Positions 24,862 through 34,026 of a DNA stretch of 64,000 nucleotides are shown one piece after another; positions within the stretch are counted from its first letter, which is position 1, and each line of letters opens with the position of its first letter. This DNA comes from Paratractidigestivibacter sp003150175. Lineage in GTDB: Bacteria > Actinomycetota > Coriobacteriia > Coriobacteriales > Atopobiaceae. A model generated the notes under the pieces. It was not told the DNA's origin. It ran no database searches and saw only the letters and a list, made by a program, of their open reading frames with translations. The DNA is taken from assembly GCF_964283195.1 (NCBI RefSeq), contig NZ_CAXYLH010000011.1, one strand, 5' to 3'. A program made the position numbers and the translations under genes.

Positions 24862-25314
24862 TTATCGTGTTTCCGCCAGCGCCTTGCCCGGTTTTCGACC
24901 AGGGCGGGGACTCGATGCCAATCGCACCTCGATGCTCGCCAACGTAACGCGCGTGTTCCGCCCATCCCTCCAGCCCTCGAGAAGGCCCGTCTCCAGCATC
25001 TTCGATACGCGGGGCCGCGACACACCGAGCCGTCTCGCGGCCTCTGAGGCCGAGCATGACGGGATATCGCCCAGGTTGGCGTTGACGCCGATGAGGACGA
25101 CCCTGCCGCCAGCCCTCGGGGTGTTTCCCATCGTGGTCGAGGGGAGCCGCTCGCCCGTCATTAGCGAGCGCTCGACCTCGCCGCACAGCCACTCCGCGGA
25201 CATCCCCATCACCTCCTCGAGCGAGGCCCCCTGCGTTCCGCCCTCAAGGTCGAAGGGGACCGAGATATAGAGCCCCTCGTCTTCGGATATCTCAAATTCC
25301 TGCAGGTAAAACAT
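24862..25314 (-). CDS. hicB: HicB-type antitoxin
   Basis: 150 residues. The N-terminal half (FYLQEFEISEDEGLYISVPFDL) is the degenerate RNase H fold of HicB with its conserved Asp/Glu-rich strand, followed by a C-terminal helix-turn-helix (about 95-140; CSASEAARRLGVSRPRVSKM). It neutralises HicA and represses the pair. AAGGCGG precedes the ATG, which lies 10 bases after the hicA stop, giving the toxin-first order usual for hicAB. The C-terminal DNA-binding part is longer than in minimal HicB proteins. Confidence 0.85.
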   Translation of the reverse strand: MFYLQEFEISEDEGLYISVPFDLEGGTQGASLEEVMGMSAEWLCGEVERSLMTGERLPSTTMGNTPRAGGRVVLIGVNANLGDIPSCSASEAARRLGVSRPRVSKMLETGLLEGWRDGRNTRVTLASIEVRLASSPRPGRKPGKALAETR

Positions 25315-25324
25315 ATATCCGCCT

Positions 25325-25519
25325 TTAATCGCAGCGCTTGGCAAGGGTAACCTGGCCCGCTTGTTTCTTTATCTTCTCGAAGAGCTGGTTGCTGATCTCC
25401 TTATGGCGCGGGACTTGCGTCCAGTGAGCCCCGTCCGTCCAGTGCTCATGATTGGTGCCACCGGTCGGGTGCAGCCCCGCGGCCCGCAGGTAATCGGTTA
25501 CCTCTTTTCTTTTGACCAT
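25325..25519 (-). CDS. hicA: HicA-type mRNA interferase toxin
   Basis: 64 residues with the double-stranded RNA-binding-like fold of HicA. Catalytic-type histidine H24 lies in GGTNHEHWTDG, followed by the VPRHKEI strand and the EKIKKQAG helix, both hallmarks of the family. HicA cleaves mRNA in the cytoplasm when free of HicB. The ribosome site (AATGGCCGGG) is weak, consistent with low toxin output. First gene of the pair; the dyad just upstream may be the HicB operator. Confidence 0.88.
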   Translation of the reverse strand: MVKRKEVTDYLRAAGLHPTGGTNHEHWTDGAHWTQVPRHKEISNQLFEKIKKQAGQVTLAKRCD

Positions 25520-25541
25520 TACCCGGCCATTCTCTAAAAGA

Positions 25542-25558
25542 TATTAACTCACTTAATA
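25542..25558. promoter_or_regulatory. Candidate HicB operator
   Basis: TATTAACTCACTTAATA: six-base arms around CTCAC, 22 bases upstream of hicA. A TTGAAC on the minus strand just upstream could serve as -35. Binding by HicB is inferred from position. Confidence 0.5.
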
Positions 25559-25600
25559 GTTCAATCGGCCCAGGACACACTCCCTTCCGGTCGAGACGCG

Positions 25601-26092
25601 TCAGATACCCCACAGCCCGAACGCGAAGGTGAGCGCCGCCGCGGCGGCGATGGCGGGGGCCATGGGCATGGGCGTCCCCCGCCGAAGCGCCGCGAAGGAC
25701 ACCGCTTCCCGCGACCTTTGGGCGGCGGCGCGGCCGATGAGCGCGATGACGCACGAGGCGCCGACGATCGCGAGCCCGCCGACCGGCCCCGCCCACAGCC
25801 CGAGCGCAGAGAGGAGCTTGATGTCTCCCGCGCCGATCCCGACGGATCCGTGCAGCTTTCTGGACAAGCCGCGGGCGGCGAGGAGCAAGGCGAGCACCGC
25901 CGCGGCCCCCGCAAGGCTTCTCGCCGCCGCGCAGGCGAGGTCATCCGCATAGGTCACGGTCGGCGCCGCGCAGAGCGCCACGGCCGCGACGCACCCGTTG
26001 GGTATCGTCCTCGTCCCCAGATCGCTCGCCACGGCGAGCGCGAGCGCCAGGACCAGGATGCCGACAGCGGCAGACCTCAGGATCGTTTCCAT
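25601..26092 (-). CDS. A24 prepilin peptidase (short, TadV/CpaA-like)
   Basis: 163-residue polytopic membrane aspartyl protease. The two catalytic aspartates are D24 in SDLGTRTIPN and D90 in GIGAGDIKLL (GxGD motif). It lacks the N-terminal zinc/methylase domain of PilD, as in Tad-system CpaA/TadV enzymes that cleave Flp prepilins at the cytoplasmic side of the membrane. AGGAG precedes the ATG. No pilin or secretion gene lies nearby, so it is an orphan here and must serve genes elsewhere, or a com/Tad locus outside the window. Confidence 0.88.
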   Translation of the reverse strand: METILRSAAVGILVLALALAVASDLGTRTIPNGCVAAVALCAAPTVTYADDLACAAARSLAGAAAVLALLLAARGLSRKLHGSVGIGAGDIKLLSALGLWAGPVGGLAIVGASCVIALIGRAAAQRSREAVSFAALRRGTPMPMAPAIAAAAALTFAFGLWGI

Positions 26093-26458
26093 GCATTGCT
26101 CCTCTCGATAGGTGAGGGCCATTCTTTACGAACGGCGCGCGCGGCAAGAGGCGCAAAACAGGAGACGATTCATAGATTTATGTACTTACGGCGACCGCGC
26201 GGACAAACGCCCCGCCCACAGCCCGCCAAAGGAGAAAACGACGGGCACGGTAAGATACCCGGCAGATATCCGTCAGGTTCGCAAGCGGCAGGGCCCGGCC
26301 GGCGAGCGGCGCAGGCGCGGTGCTCGCACACAGTCAGGGCGGAGTACGCCGATGGTGACTTGTTGACTCTGTGGTTATGCCGCTAAGTTAACCAAAGCGC
26401 ACCATTTTTGGGCGTTAACCTGCTCGTTGTTTGACTTGAACTGTAGAAGGCGACGAAC
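26093..26458. other. 366-base intergenic region
   Basis: Divergent gap between the prepilin peptidase and the CDF transporter. One open frame of 84 codons lies within it, but it has no ribosome site and Arg-rich composition typical of chance frames. TTGACT at 26363 is a possible -35 for the CDF gene without a good -10. Composition is less GC-rich than the genes in its distal part. Confidence 0.4.
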
Positions 26459-27634
26459 ATGACCGATTTATTGCTCAAGATATTCGCAAAGGGCATCGAC
26501 CCGGCTTCCACCGCGTACCGCACGCGCATAGGGTTTTTGGCAAGCACCGTCTGCATCGCGTGCAACATCGTGCTTTGCGCCGCGAAGGCGGCGGTCGGCG
26601 TTCTTGCCGGCTCCGTGTCCATCGTCGCCGACGCCGTGAACAACCTCTCCGACGCATCGAGCAACATCGTGAGCCTGCTCGGCTTCAAGCTCGCGAGCAA
26701 GCCCGCCGACGAGGGGCACCCTTACGGGCACGGCCGCTACGAGTACCTCGCCGGACTCGCCGTCGCCGTCATCGTCAGCGCGCTTGGCCTCGACCTCGTC
26801 AAGGAGTCCGTCGGAAAGATCTTCTCGCCAGAGCCCTCTGAGTTCAGCGCGGCGCTCGTGGCCGTCCTCCTGGGGTCGATGGCGGTCAAGTTCTGGATGA
26901 TGCTCTTCAACCGGTCGCTCGGCCGCCGCATCGACTCCGAGACGCTCATCGCCACCGCAGCCGACTCGCGCAACGACGTCGTGACCACCGGCGTGGTCCT
27001 CGCCTGCGCGGCCATCGGCGCCACGACCGGCGTGAGCCTCGACGGCTGGGCCGGCGTCGGCGTCGGCGCGTTCATCACCGCGAGCGGCATCGGCCTCATC
27101 CGCGACACGGTGAGTCCCCTGCTCGGCCAGATGCCCAGCCCCGAGCTCATCTCCAAGATCCAGGAGAAGATCCTCTCCTACCCCGGCGTGCTCGGGACCC
27201 ATGACCTCATGGTCCACGACTACGGCCCCGGCAGGCAGTTCGCGAGCGCCCACGTCGAGATGGCCGGCGAGGCGGACCCCTTCGTCGCGCACGACACGCT
27301 CGACAACATCGAGCAGGACTTCAAGCGCAGCATGGGCCTGACCATGACGCTGCACTATGACCCCATCGTCACCGACGACCCCGAGGTGCGAGACATGCGC
27401 CACTGGATCGACCTCCATGTCCGCGAGATCGACCCGAGGCTCTCCATCCACGACCTGCGCTGTGTCCCTGGCCCCACCCACACGAACGTCATCTTCGACT
27501 GCGTGCGCCCGCACGACCTCGCGATGACGGACGCCGAGCTCAAGGGCCGCATCCAGGCCACCGTGTCCGAGCGCTGGCCGAAGGCCGTCTGCGTGGTCAA
27601 CATCGACTCGAGCTACGTCTCGTCCGCTCAGTAA
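26459..27634 (+). CDS. Cation diffusion facilitator (Zn/Mn/Fe efflux)
   Basis: 391-residue membrane antiporter that expels divalent metal in exchange for protons. Six hydrophobic segments fill residues 25-220; metal-site motifs are DAVNNLSD in helix 2 and DSRND in helix 5, with the HPYGHGRYEY loop between. A cytosolic ferredoxin-like domain follows (about 225-300), and an extra C-terminal region of 85 residues with HDLRCVPGPTHTN lies beyond the usual end. The DxxxD type of both sites fits Zn or Mn, not proven. Monocistronic; its stop is followed by two palindrome copies. Confidence 0.92.
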   Translation: MTDLLLKIFAKGIDPASTAYRTRIGFLASTVCIACNIVLCAAKAAVGVLAGSVSIVADAVNNLSDASSNIVSLLGFKLASKPADEGHPYGHGRYEYLAGLAVAVIVSALGLDLVKESVGKIFSPEPSEFSAALVAVLLGSMAVKFWMMLFNRSLGRRIDSETLIATAADSRNDVVTTGVVLACAAIGATTGVSLDGWAGVGVGAFITASGIGLIRDTVSPLLGQMPSPELISKIQEKILSYPGVLGTHDLMVHDYGPGRQFASAHVEMAGEADPFVAHDTLDNIEQDFKRSMGLTMTLHYDPIVTDDPEVRDMRHWIDLHVREIDPRLSIHDLRCVPGPTHTNVIFDCVRPHDLAMTDAELKGRIQATVSERWPKAVCVVNIDSSYVSSAQ

Positions 27635-27640
27635 CGAGAA

Positions 27641-27725
27641 AATGACGAAAAGGGACAGTCCCTTCTCGTCATTTTTCTTATCCCAGCTTGTGAATGACGA
27701 AAAGGGACTGTCCCTTTTCGTCATT
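27641..27725. repeat. Dispersed palindrome, copies 2 and 3 in tandem
   Basis: Copies at 27641-27673 (one change, CTTCTCG for CTTTTCG) and 27693-27725, separated by 19 bases. They fill the space between the stops of the CDF gene and the convergent treC, where they probably act as back-to-back terminators; each has flanking A and T runs. Confidence 0.93.
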
Positions 27726-27727
27726 TT

Positions 27728-29247
27728 TTACTTGCGGAGAAGCGCCGCGCCCTCGTAGGGGCGCAGGTGCGCGAGGTCGGGCTCGCCGCCGTGCGAGGAG
27801 AGCAGGACCTCCCACTCGCCGGCGCTCGCCTCCTCGGGAGAGAAGTTCGCGACCACGAGCAGCGAGCCGGCATGCCCGTACTCCTGCGGGCCGTCCGCCG
27901 CGGCGCAGATGGCGCGCTGGTCGCAGCCCTCGGCGTCGCGTGCCGGCGTGCTCCAGGGCTCGCCCGTCGTGAAGCCCGCGTTCTTGCCCGAGTCCCACTG
28001 CATGGGCGTGCGCGCGTTGTCGCGGGAGCGCTCCGCGATGATGCGCAGCGCCTCGGCGGGCTTCTTTCCCTCCTCCTCGGTGAGGATTCGGTAGTAGTTG
28101 ATGCTCTCCACGTCGCGGTACTCGTCGATCGACGTGAAGTGCGCTTCGTCATGCCGAGCTCGTTGCCCTGGTAGATGTAGGGGGTCCCGCGCAGCAGGTT
28201 CATGAACAGACAGAGCATCTTCGCGGAAGGCACGCGCAGCTCGCCGTCCGAGCCGAAGCGCGAGACCACGCGCGGCTGGTCGTGGTTGTCCCAGAACAGC
28301 GCGTTCCAGCCGCCGTCCGCCTTCATGCCCTCCTGCCAGGTCGAGAGGATCCGGCGAAGCTCGCCGAGGTCGGCGGGCATGAGCTCCCACTTGTTCCCGT
28401 TCTTGTAGTCGACCTTGAGGTGATGGAACGAGAACGCCATCGAGAGCTCGCGGTCCTCGGGGCGGGTGTAGCCCAGGCACGCGTCGAGGGTGGTCGATGA
28501 CATCTCGCCCACCGTCATCATCCCATCGATGCCGGCCTCGCGCACGAGCTCCTGCAGGTACTCGTGCACATGGGGGCCGTCGGTATAGAAGCGACGGCCG
28601 TCGCCCTCATGGTCGTCCTCGAAGACCTCGGGCTTCGAGATGAGGTTCACGACGTCGAAGCGGAAGCCGCTCACGCCCTTCTCTTTCCAGAAGCGCACGA
28701 TGTCCGCGACCTCGTGGCATACCTCGGGGTTGCTCCAGTCGAGGTCGGCCTGTGTCGGGTCAAACAGGTGCAGGCGCCACTTGCCCACCGCGGGCTCCCA
28801 CAGCCAGGTGGGGCCGCCGAACTTCGAGGTCCAGTTGGTGGGCAGCTTGTCGGGGTCGCCGTCGCGGAAGAAGTAATAGTCCTGGTAGCGCTTCTCGCCG
28901 GCGAGGGCGCGGCGGTACCACTCGTGGTCGGTCGACGTGTGGTTCAAGACCATGTCGAGCATGATGCCGATGCCGCGGGAGCGGGCCTCGCAGGCGAGCT
29001 CCTCGAAGTCAGCCATGGTGCCGTAGCGCGGGTCGACGGCGCGGTAGTCGGCGACGTCATAGCCGTTGTCGCGCTGCGGGGAGGGAAAGAAGGGTGTCAG
29101 CCAGATATAGTCGACGCCGAGCTCGGCCAGGTAGTCGAGCTTCTGCGTGACGCCGCGGAGGTCTCCCCAGCCGTCGCCGTTCGAGTCCTTGAAGCTCTTC
29201 GGGTAGATCTGGTAGACGACCTTGTTCGAGATGTCGAGGGTCTTCAT
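27728..29247 (-). pseudogene. treC: Trehalose-6-phosphate hydrolase (GH13), frameshifted
   Basis: A GH13 alpha-glucosidase of the TreC/oligo-1,6-glucosidase group that would split trehalose-6-P. Frame one codes MKTLDISNKVVYQIYPKSF through the GFRFDVVNLIS nucleophile block (Asp), TVGEMSS acid (Glu), WDNHDQPRVVSRFG, and PYIYQGNELGMT. At about 28148 the frame shifts: the next codons continue in another frame as EAHFTSIDEYRDVESINYYR and on to the end. One missing base between ATGAC and GAAGCGC restores GMTEAHFTSIDEYRDVE. Either a real mutation or a sequencing error. Without repair the product loses the last 140 or so residues. Follows treB. Confidence 0.9.
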
Positions 29248-29251
29248 GGTT

Positions 29252-29295
29252 CCCCCCCCGGGGGGGTAGGGCCCGCCCGCAGGTCGCGGGCGGGC
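29252..29295 (-). promoter_or_regulatory. treB-treC intercistronic hairpin and C8G7 tract
   Basis: A perfect 10-bp stem (GCCCGCCCGC / GCGGGCGGGC, loop of five) at 29271-29295 is followed on the minus strand by C7G8 at 29266-29252, the G run being the only ribosome-site-like element, five bases before the treC ATG. The hairpin could stabilise or end the treB message; the G8 run is prone to slippage. Confidence 0.6.
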
Positions 29296-29333
29296 GATAA
29301 GTTCAGCGAAATAGGTGCCGCGTGCGGTGCGCG

Positions 29334-30808
29334 CTACTTGCCCTCGGAGGCGAGCTCGGCCGCGATGGCCGCGGCGCCGGCGCGGGCCTCGTCCTCGATG
29401 CCCTTCTTCTTTCCGACGACGACGGTCAAGACGAAGGGGACGACGGCGGCGATGACCATGCACACGGCGAACATCGCCCAGCTCGTGGGCTGCATCGAGA
29501 GGATGCCTGGCAGGCCGCCGACGCCCACGGCGTTCGCGGTGCAGCTCGTGGCGACGCTCAGCAGGCCGGCGATGCAGGAACCGACCATGCCGCAGACAAA
29601 CGGGAAGGTGTACTTGAGGTTGACGCCGAACATGGCGGGCTCGGTCACGCCGAGGTAGCACGAGATGATCGCGGGGATGTTGACCTGCTGGTCGCGGTCG
29701 TTGGAGCGCTGCAGGAACGCCATGCCAAGGACGGCGGAGCCCTGGGCGATGTTGGACAGGGCGATCATGGGCCACAGCATGGTACCGCCGAAGTCGGCGA
29801 TGAGCTGCAGGTCGATGGCGTTGGACATGTGGTGCAGGCCGGTGATCACGAGCGGGGCGTACAGGGCTCCGAAAATCGCTCCGAAGATCGCGCGGAAGGG
29901 ACCGGTGATGCCCGCGTAGACGATGGCGGAGACGCCGCTGCCGAGCCACCAGCCGATGGGGCCGAGCACGAAGTGGGCAGCCACGACGGCGAGCACCAGG
30001 CTGCAGAGCGGGACGACGATCATCGAGAGCACCTCAGGGCAGATCTTGCGGAAGAAGCGCTCGAGCAGGCCCAAGGTCACGGCGGCGAGGATGGCGGGGA
30101 TGACCTGCGCCTGGTAACCGATCATGTTCACCTTGGCGAAGCCGAAGTCCCACTGAGGGATCTGGGAGGTCGGGGTGCTGGAGACGCTGTAGGCGTTCAG
30201 GAGCTGGCCGGAGATGAGGGTGAGGCCGAGGACGATGCCGAGCATCGGGGTGCCGCCCATCTTCTTTGTCACCGACCAGCAGATGCCCACGGGGATGCCG
30301 GTGTGGAAGACCGCCTCGCCGATGAGCCACAGGAAGCTGCCGAGGCCCGCCCAGAACTGGCTCGTCTGGACGAGGGTCTGGGTGCCGTCGCCAAAGACAT
30401 AGACCGAGTCGATGCAGTTGCGGAAGCCGAGGATCAGGCCACCGACGATGATCGCGGGGATGATCGGGGCGAAGACCTCGGCGATGACGGTCATGGCGCG
30501 CTGGATGGGGTTCTGGTTCTGCTTGGCGGCGGCCTTGGCGGCGTCCTTCGTCACGCCCTCGATGCCGGAGACCGCGACGAAGTCCTCATAGAAGGCCTTG
30601 ACGTCGTTGCCGATGATGACCTGGAACTGTCCGCTCTGGGTGAAGCTGCCCTTCGCGCTCGGAAGGTCCTCGATGCCCGCGACGTCGGCCTTCGACTCGT
30701 CGTTGAGGACGAACCTCATGCGGGTCATGCAGTGGCTCACCGCGCGATGTTGCCCTTCCCTCCCACGAGCTCCAGGAGCTTCGCCGCGTCGTCCGAGTAT
30801 TTGCCCAT
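29334..30808 (-). pseudogene. treB: Trehalose-specific PTS EIIBC, frameshifted in the EIIB domain
   Basis: Membrane permease that imports trehalose as trehalose-6-P. The EIIB domain begins MGKYSDDAAKLLELVGGKGN; the reading then hits a stop at IAR-TGA, while the expected VSHCMTRMRFVLND (phosphocysteine block) continues in another frame from about 30743. One missing G in GCGCGGTGAGCC restores the join. The EIIC part is intact with about ten helices and the LGVTEPAMFGVNLKY motif. A GTG overlapping that TGA could restart translation, giving a product without the first 23 residues. EIIA is absent, as usual for TreB. Divergent from treR. Could be mutation or error. Confidence 0.88.
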
Positions 30809-30874
30809 TGCATCCTCCTTCTTTCCCTTTGATTCTGAGCCAGCCGGCGACCGAGTTCCAGATGGTTCAGGACC

Positions 30875-30954
30875 ACTTATTTGAATAGGCTGCCTCGTAG
30901 TATAGGGCGAACTCATTTGCATAAGTTGTTTGAAGGCTGACTTATTTGCATATG
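30875..30954. promoter_or_regulatory. Three TreR operator candidates and treB promoter
   Basis: Three related 14-mers: CTTATTTGAATAGG (30876-30889), CTCATTTGCATAAG (30912-30925), CTTATTTGCATATG (30941-30954), all near the dyad CTTAT-N4-ATAAG. On the minus strand TATACT (30904-30899) is a good -10 for treB; the second site lies in the -35 region and the first just past the start. Together they fit repression by TreR. Confidence 0.72.
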
Positions 30955-31011
30955 TTCCGGGAACGGTCGCGAAACGACAGCGAACGGTAGGACGCAGGCT
31001 CGAATCCTCCG

Positions 31012-31017
31012 TATAAT
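31012..31017 (+). promoter_or_regulatory. -10 element of treR
   Basis: A perfect TATAAT, 40 bases before the treR start; no strong -35 (TAGGAC 18 bases upstream is the best match). Confidence 0.55.
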
Positions 31018-31056
31018 GCGGTTCAGACAAGAGACGACCATCCCGAGGAGCACTGC

Positions 31057-31791
31057 ATGAAAGCCATTTGGCAGGGCATCTACCGAGCCTTGCGAGAAGA
31101 GATAGTCGACGAGACCTACCCGTTCCAGACCTTCCTCCCCTCGGAGTCGACGCTGGTCGCCCGCTTCGGGTGCTCGCACAACACGCTGCGCAAGGCGCTC
31201 GCCGCGCTCGCCGACGAGGGCCTGCTGCAGCCGATCCAGGGCAAGGGGGTCCGCGTGATCTACCAGCCGCGCGAGCGCGCGCTCTTCGAGGTCGGCGGGA
31301 TCGAGACCTTCGCCGAGACCATGGCGCGCCTCGGCATCGAGCAGACGACGTCGGTGAAGACCTTCGAGCTCGTGGTCGCCGACGGCAGGCTCGCACACTT
31401 CACGGGCTTCGACGAGGGGGCGGAGCTCCTCCATGTCGAGCGTGTCCGCTCCTTCGGCGGGGAGCCGGTTATCCGCGACGACAGCTACTTCCTCGCGTCG
31501 GCGGTCGACGGCCTCACGCCAAAGATCGCGGCCGGCTCCATCTACAGCTACCTCGAGGGCGGGCGCGAGCTCGTCATCGCGCAGAGCATGCGCGAGATCA
31601 CCGTCGAGCCGGCGACGACGCGCGACTACGAGCTGCTCGAGCTCCCCGAGGGCTGTTACCTGGCCATAATGACCAACCAGGTCTTCCTCGCGGACGGGAC
31701 GATGTTCGAGCGCACCCAGTCGCGCCACCGGCCGGACCTCTTTGTCTTCCACGACATCGCCCGACGCAAGCCGTCCCTCTCGGTAAAATGA
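31057..31791 (+). CDS. treR: GntR/UTRA-family trehalose operon repressor
   Basis: 244-residue regulator: winged helix-turn-helix (about 5-72; LPSESTLVARFGCSHNTLRKAL) plus a UTRA domain (about 90-238). Length, domain pair and divergence from treB-treC identify it as a TreR, which in Bacillus senses trehalose-6-P and releases the operator. GAGGAGCACTGC precedes the ATG. Its reading frame is intact although treB and treC are frameshifted. Its stop codon TGA (31789-31791) is part of the dispersed palindrome that follows, so the repeat trims or defines the C-terminus. Confidence 0.9.
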   Translation: MKAIWQGIYRALREEIVDETYPFQTFLPSESTLVARFGCSHNTLRKALAALADEGLLQPIQGKGVRVIYQPRERALFEVGGIETFAETMARLGIEQTTSVKTFELVVADGRLAHFTGFDEGAELLHVERVRSFGGEPVIRDDSYFLASAVDGLTPKIAAGSIYSYLEGGRELVIAQSMREITVEPATTRDYELLELPEGCYLAIMTNQVFLADGTMFERTQSRHRPDLFVFHDIARRKPSLSVK

Positions 31792-31819
31792 CGAGAAGGG
31801 ACAGTCCCTTTTTATCATT
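31787..31819. repeat. Dispersed palindrome, copy 4 (divergent)
   Basis: AATGACGAGAAGGGAC with right arm GTCCCTTTTTATCATT: two changes from the common form. It begins inside the last codons of treR and ends 11 bases before pth2. It could terminate treR while leaving a promoter-free approach to pth2. Confidence 0.88.
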
Positions 31820-31830
31820 CAGGAGTTGAT

Positions 31831-32265
31831 ATGCCTTCCTCCAGTTATAAGTCAAAGCAGGTCATCGTCATGAGGCGCGACCTCAAGATGCGCAAGGGCA
31901 AGATCGCCGCGCAGTCGGGCCACGCGTGCGTGGAGGCCACCCTTATGGCCATCGCGCGCGAGGGCCGCGCGGACCAGATCCGCGCCGAGGACGGGTGGGC
32001 CTACCTCGAGCACGCCGAGGACGACCGCTCGCCCCTGACCGACTGGTTCGACGCCGGAGTGGCGAAGATCTGCGTCTACGTCGACGGCGAAGAGGCGCTG
32101 CTGGACATCGCCACGCAGGGCCGCGAGGCGGGCTTCGCCGTCGCGCTCATCCGCGACGCGGGCCACACGGAGTTCCACGGCGAGCCGACCTTCACCTGCC
32201 TGGCCTTCGAGCCGCTCCCTGCCGAGAAGATCGACCCCATCACCGGCGATTTGCCGCTGTACTAG
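31831..32265 (+). CDS. pth2: Peptidyl-tRNA hydrolase, Pth2 (archaeal/eukaryal type)
   Basis: 144-residue protein with the Pth2 fold rather than the usual bacterial Pth. The N-terminal signature KQVIVMRRDLKMRKGKIAAQ then SGHA carries the catalytic Lys and His; the C-terminal LAFEPLPAEKIDPITGDLPLY is also typical. It recycles peptidyl-tRNA in the cytoplasm. AGGAG lies before the ATG. Pth2 is known in some actinobacteria, usually alongside a standard Pth elsewhere. It lies between treR and cysK with no obvious functional tie. Confidence 0.92.
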   Translation: MPSSSYKSKQVIVMRRDLKMRKGKIAAQSGHACVEATLMAIAREGRADQIRAEDGWAYLEHAEDDRSPLTDWFDAGVAKICVYVDGEEALLDIATQGREAGFAVALIRDAGHTEFHGEPTFTCLAFEPLPAEKIDPITGDLPLY

Positions 32266-32337
32266 CACTGGCCGCCGGCGGCAAGAAGCCCTTCTTGCTG
32301 TCCCGCGGTGTTAGCGCGGCGTTAATTCCCACCGCCC

Positions 32338-32380
32338 AACTAGGTTTTTTCTAATTCCTACTTGTGAACTAGGTTTATAA
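32338..32380 (+). promoter_or_regulatory. cysK promoter region with direct repeats
   Basis: AACTAGGTTT occurs at 32338-32347 and again at 32367-32376, 29 bases apart, with CTAATTCCTA between. TTATAA at 32375-32380 is a candidate -10, and the upstream AT-rich tract is unusual for this genome. The repeats may bind a cysteine-responsive Rrf2 regulator such as CymR; that is inference only. Confidence 0.5.
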
Positions 32381-32466
32381 GTGCCATCCTACCAATCAGC
32401 GAGCAAGCCGCCGTGCGCGGCGGCACCCTCGTGACCAGTCAGCTGATACAGCTAGGAGGCACTACC

Positions 32467-33378
<912 letters not shown>

Positions 33379-33393
33379 GACCTGGGACCCGCT

Positions 33394-33981
33394 ATGTTCG
33401 AGACGATCAAAGAAGACATCGCGAGCGTGATCGCGCGCGACCCCTCCGTCCATTCCGCCAAGGAAGTGCTGCTCTGGCACACGGGCATGCACGCCGTATG
33501 GGCGTATCGTCGCCAGCACTGGCTATGGGAGCACGGCATGCGCGGGCTGGCGACTCTGCTCGCGCGCCTCTCCCGCCGCCGCTACGGGGTGGAGATCGCG
33601 CCCGCCGCGACCATCGGCCGGCGCTTCATGATCGACCACGGCATGGGCATCGTCATCGGCGAGACGGCGGTCATCGGTGACGATTGCCTGCTCTACCAGG
33701 GCGTCACCCTCGGCATGACGGGCAAGCACGGCGGCAAGCGCCACCCCACCCTGGGCAACAACGTCATGGTGGGCGCCGGCACGATCGTCCTCGGCGACAT
33801 CCACGTCGGCGACGACGTCAAGGTGGCGGCCGGCTCCGTCGTGGTCCACGACGTGCCCGCGAACACCACCATCGCCGGCAACCCTGCCCACGTCGTGCGC
33901 GATCGGACCTGCCCCATGTTGCAGCTCGTCCCCCTCGCGCGCGACATCGACGAGAACATCCGCTGGTCCTGCGCCCTGTAA
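33394..33981 (+). CDS. cysE: Serine O-acetyltransferase
   Basis: 195-residue hexapeptide-repeat acetyltransferase making O-acetylserine from serine and acetyl-CoA. N-terminal helical part (1-65), then left-handed beta-helix turns (IAPAATIGRRFMIDHGMGIVIGE) with catalytic His in IDHGMG and the CoA-site LGMTGKHGGKRHPTLG. It ends in a short C-terminal tail, as in EpsC-type enzymes that bind CysK. No good ribosome site is needed beyond AGGACCTGGGA. Its stop lies inside a perfect 24-bp-arm palindrome that acts as terminator. Confidence 0.95.
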   Translation: MFETIKEDIASVIARDPSVHSAKEVLLWHTGMHAVWAYRRQHWLWEHGMRGLATLLARLSRRRYGVEIAPAATIGRRFMIDHGMGIVIGETAVIGDDCLLYQGVTLGMTGKHGGKRHPTLGNNVMVGAGTIVLGDIHVGDDVKVAAGSVVVHDVPANTTIAGNPAHVVRDRTCPMLQLVPLARDIDENIRWSCAL

Positions 33982-34026
33982 GAAAAATGACGAAAAGGGA
34001 CTGTCCCTTTTCGTCATTTTTCTTAC
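33978..34026. repeat. Dispersed palindrome, copy 5, extended to 24-bp arms
   Basis: The core 33986-34018 is extended outward so that 33978-34001 and 34003-34026 are exact reverse complements around a single T. The stops of cysE (TAA) and of the convergent flavin oxidase gene (TAA on minus) both lie in the arms, near mirror positions. A and T runs flank the hairpin, so it should terminate both ways. Confidence 0.95.

Noticed and set aside
26112..26366. 84-codon ORF in the CDF upstream region
   Set aside because: No ribosome site, Arg-rich, no similarity to a known family; judged non-coding.
27641..27725. Insertion-sequence ends
   Set aside because: The paired palindromes look like terminal repeats, but only 19 bases lie between them and no transposase or target duplication is present.
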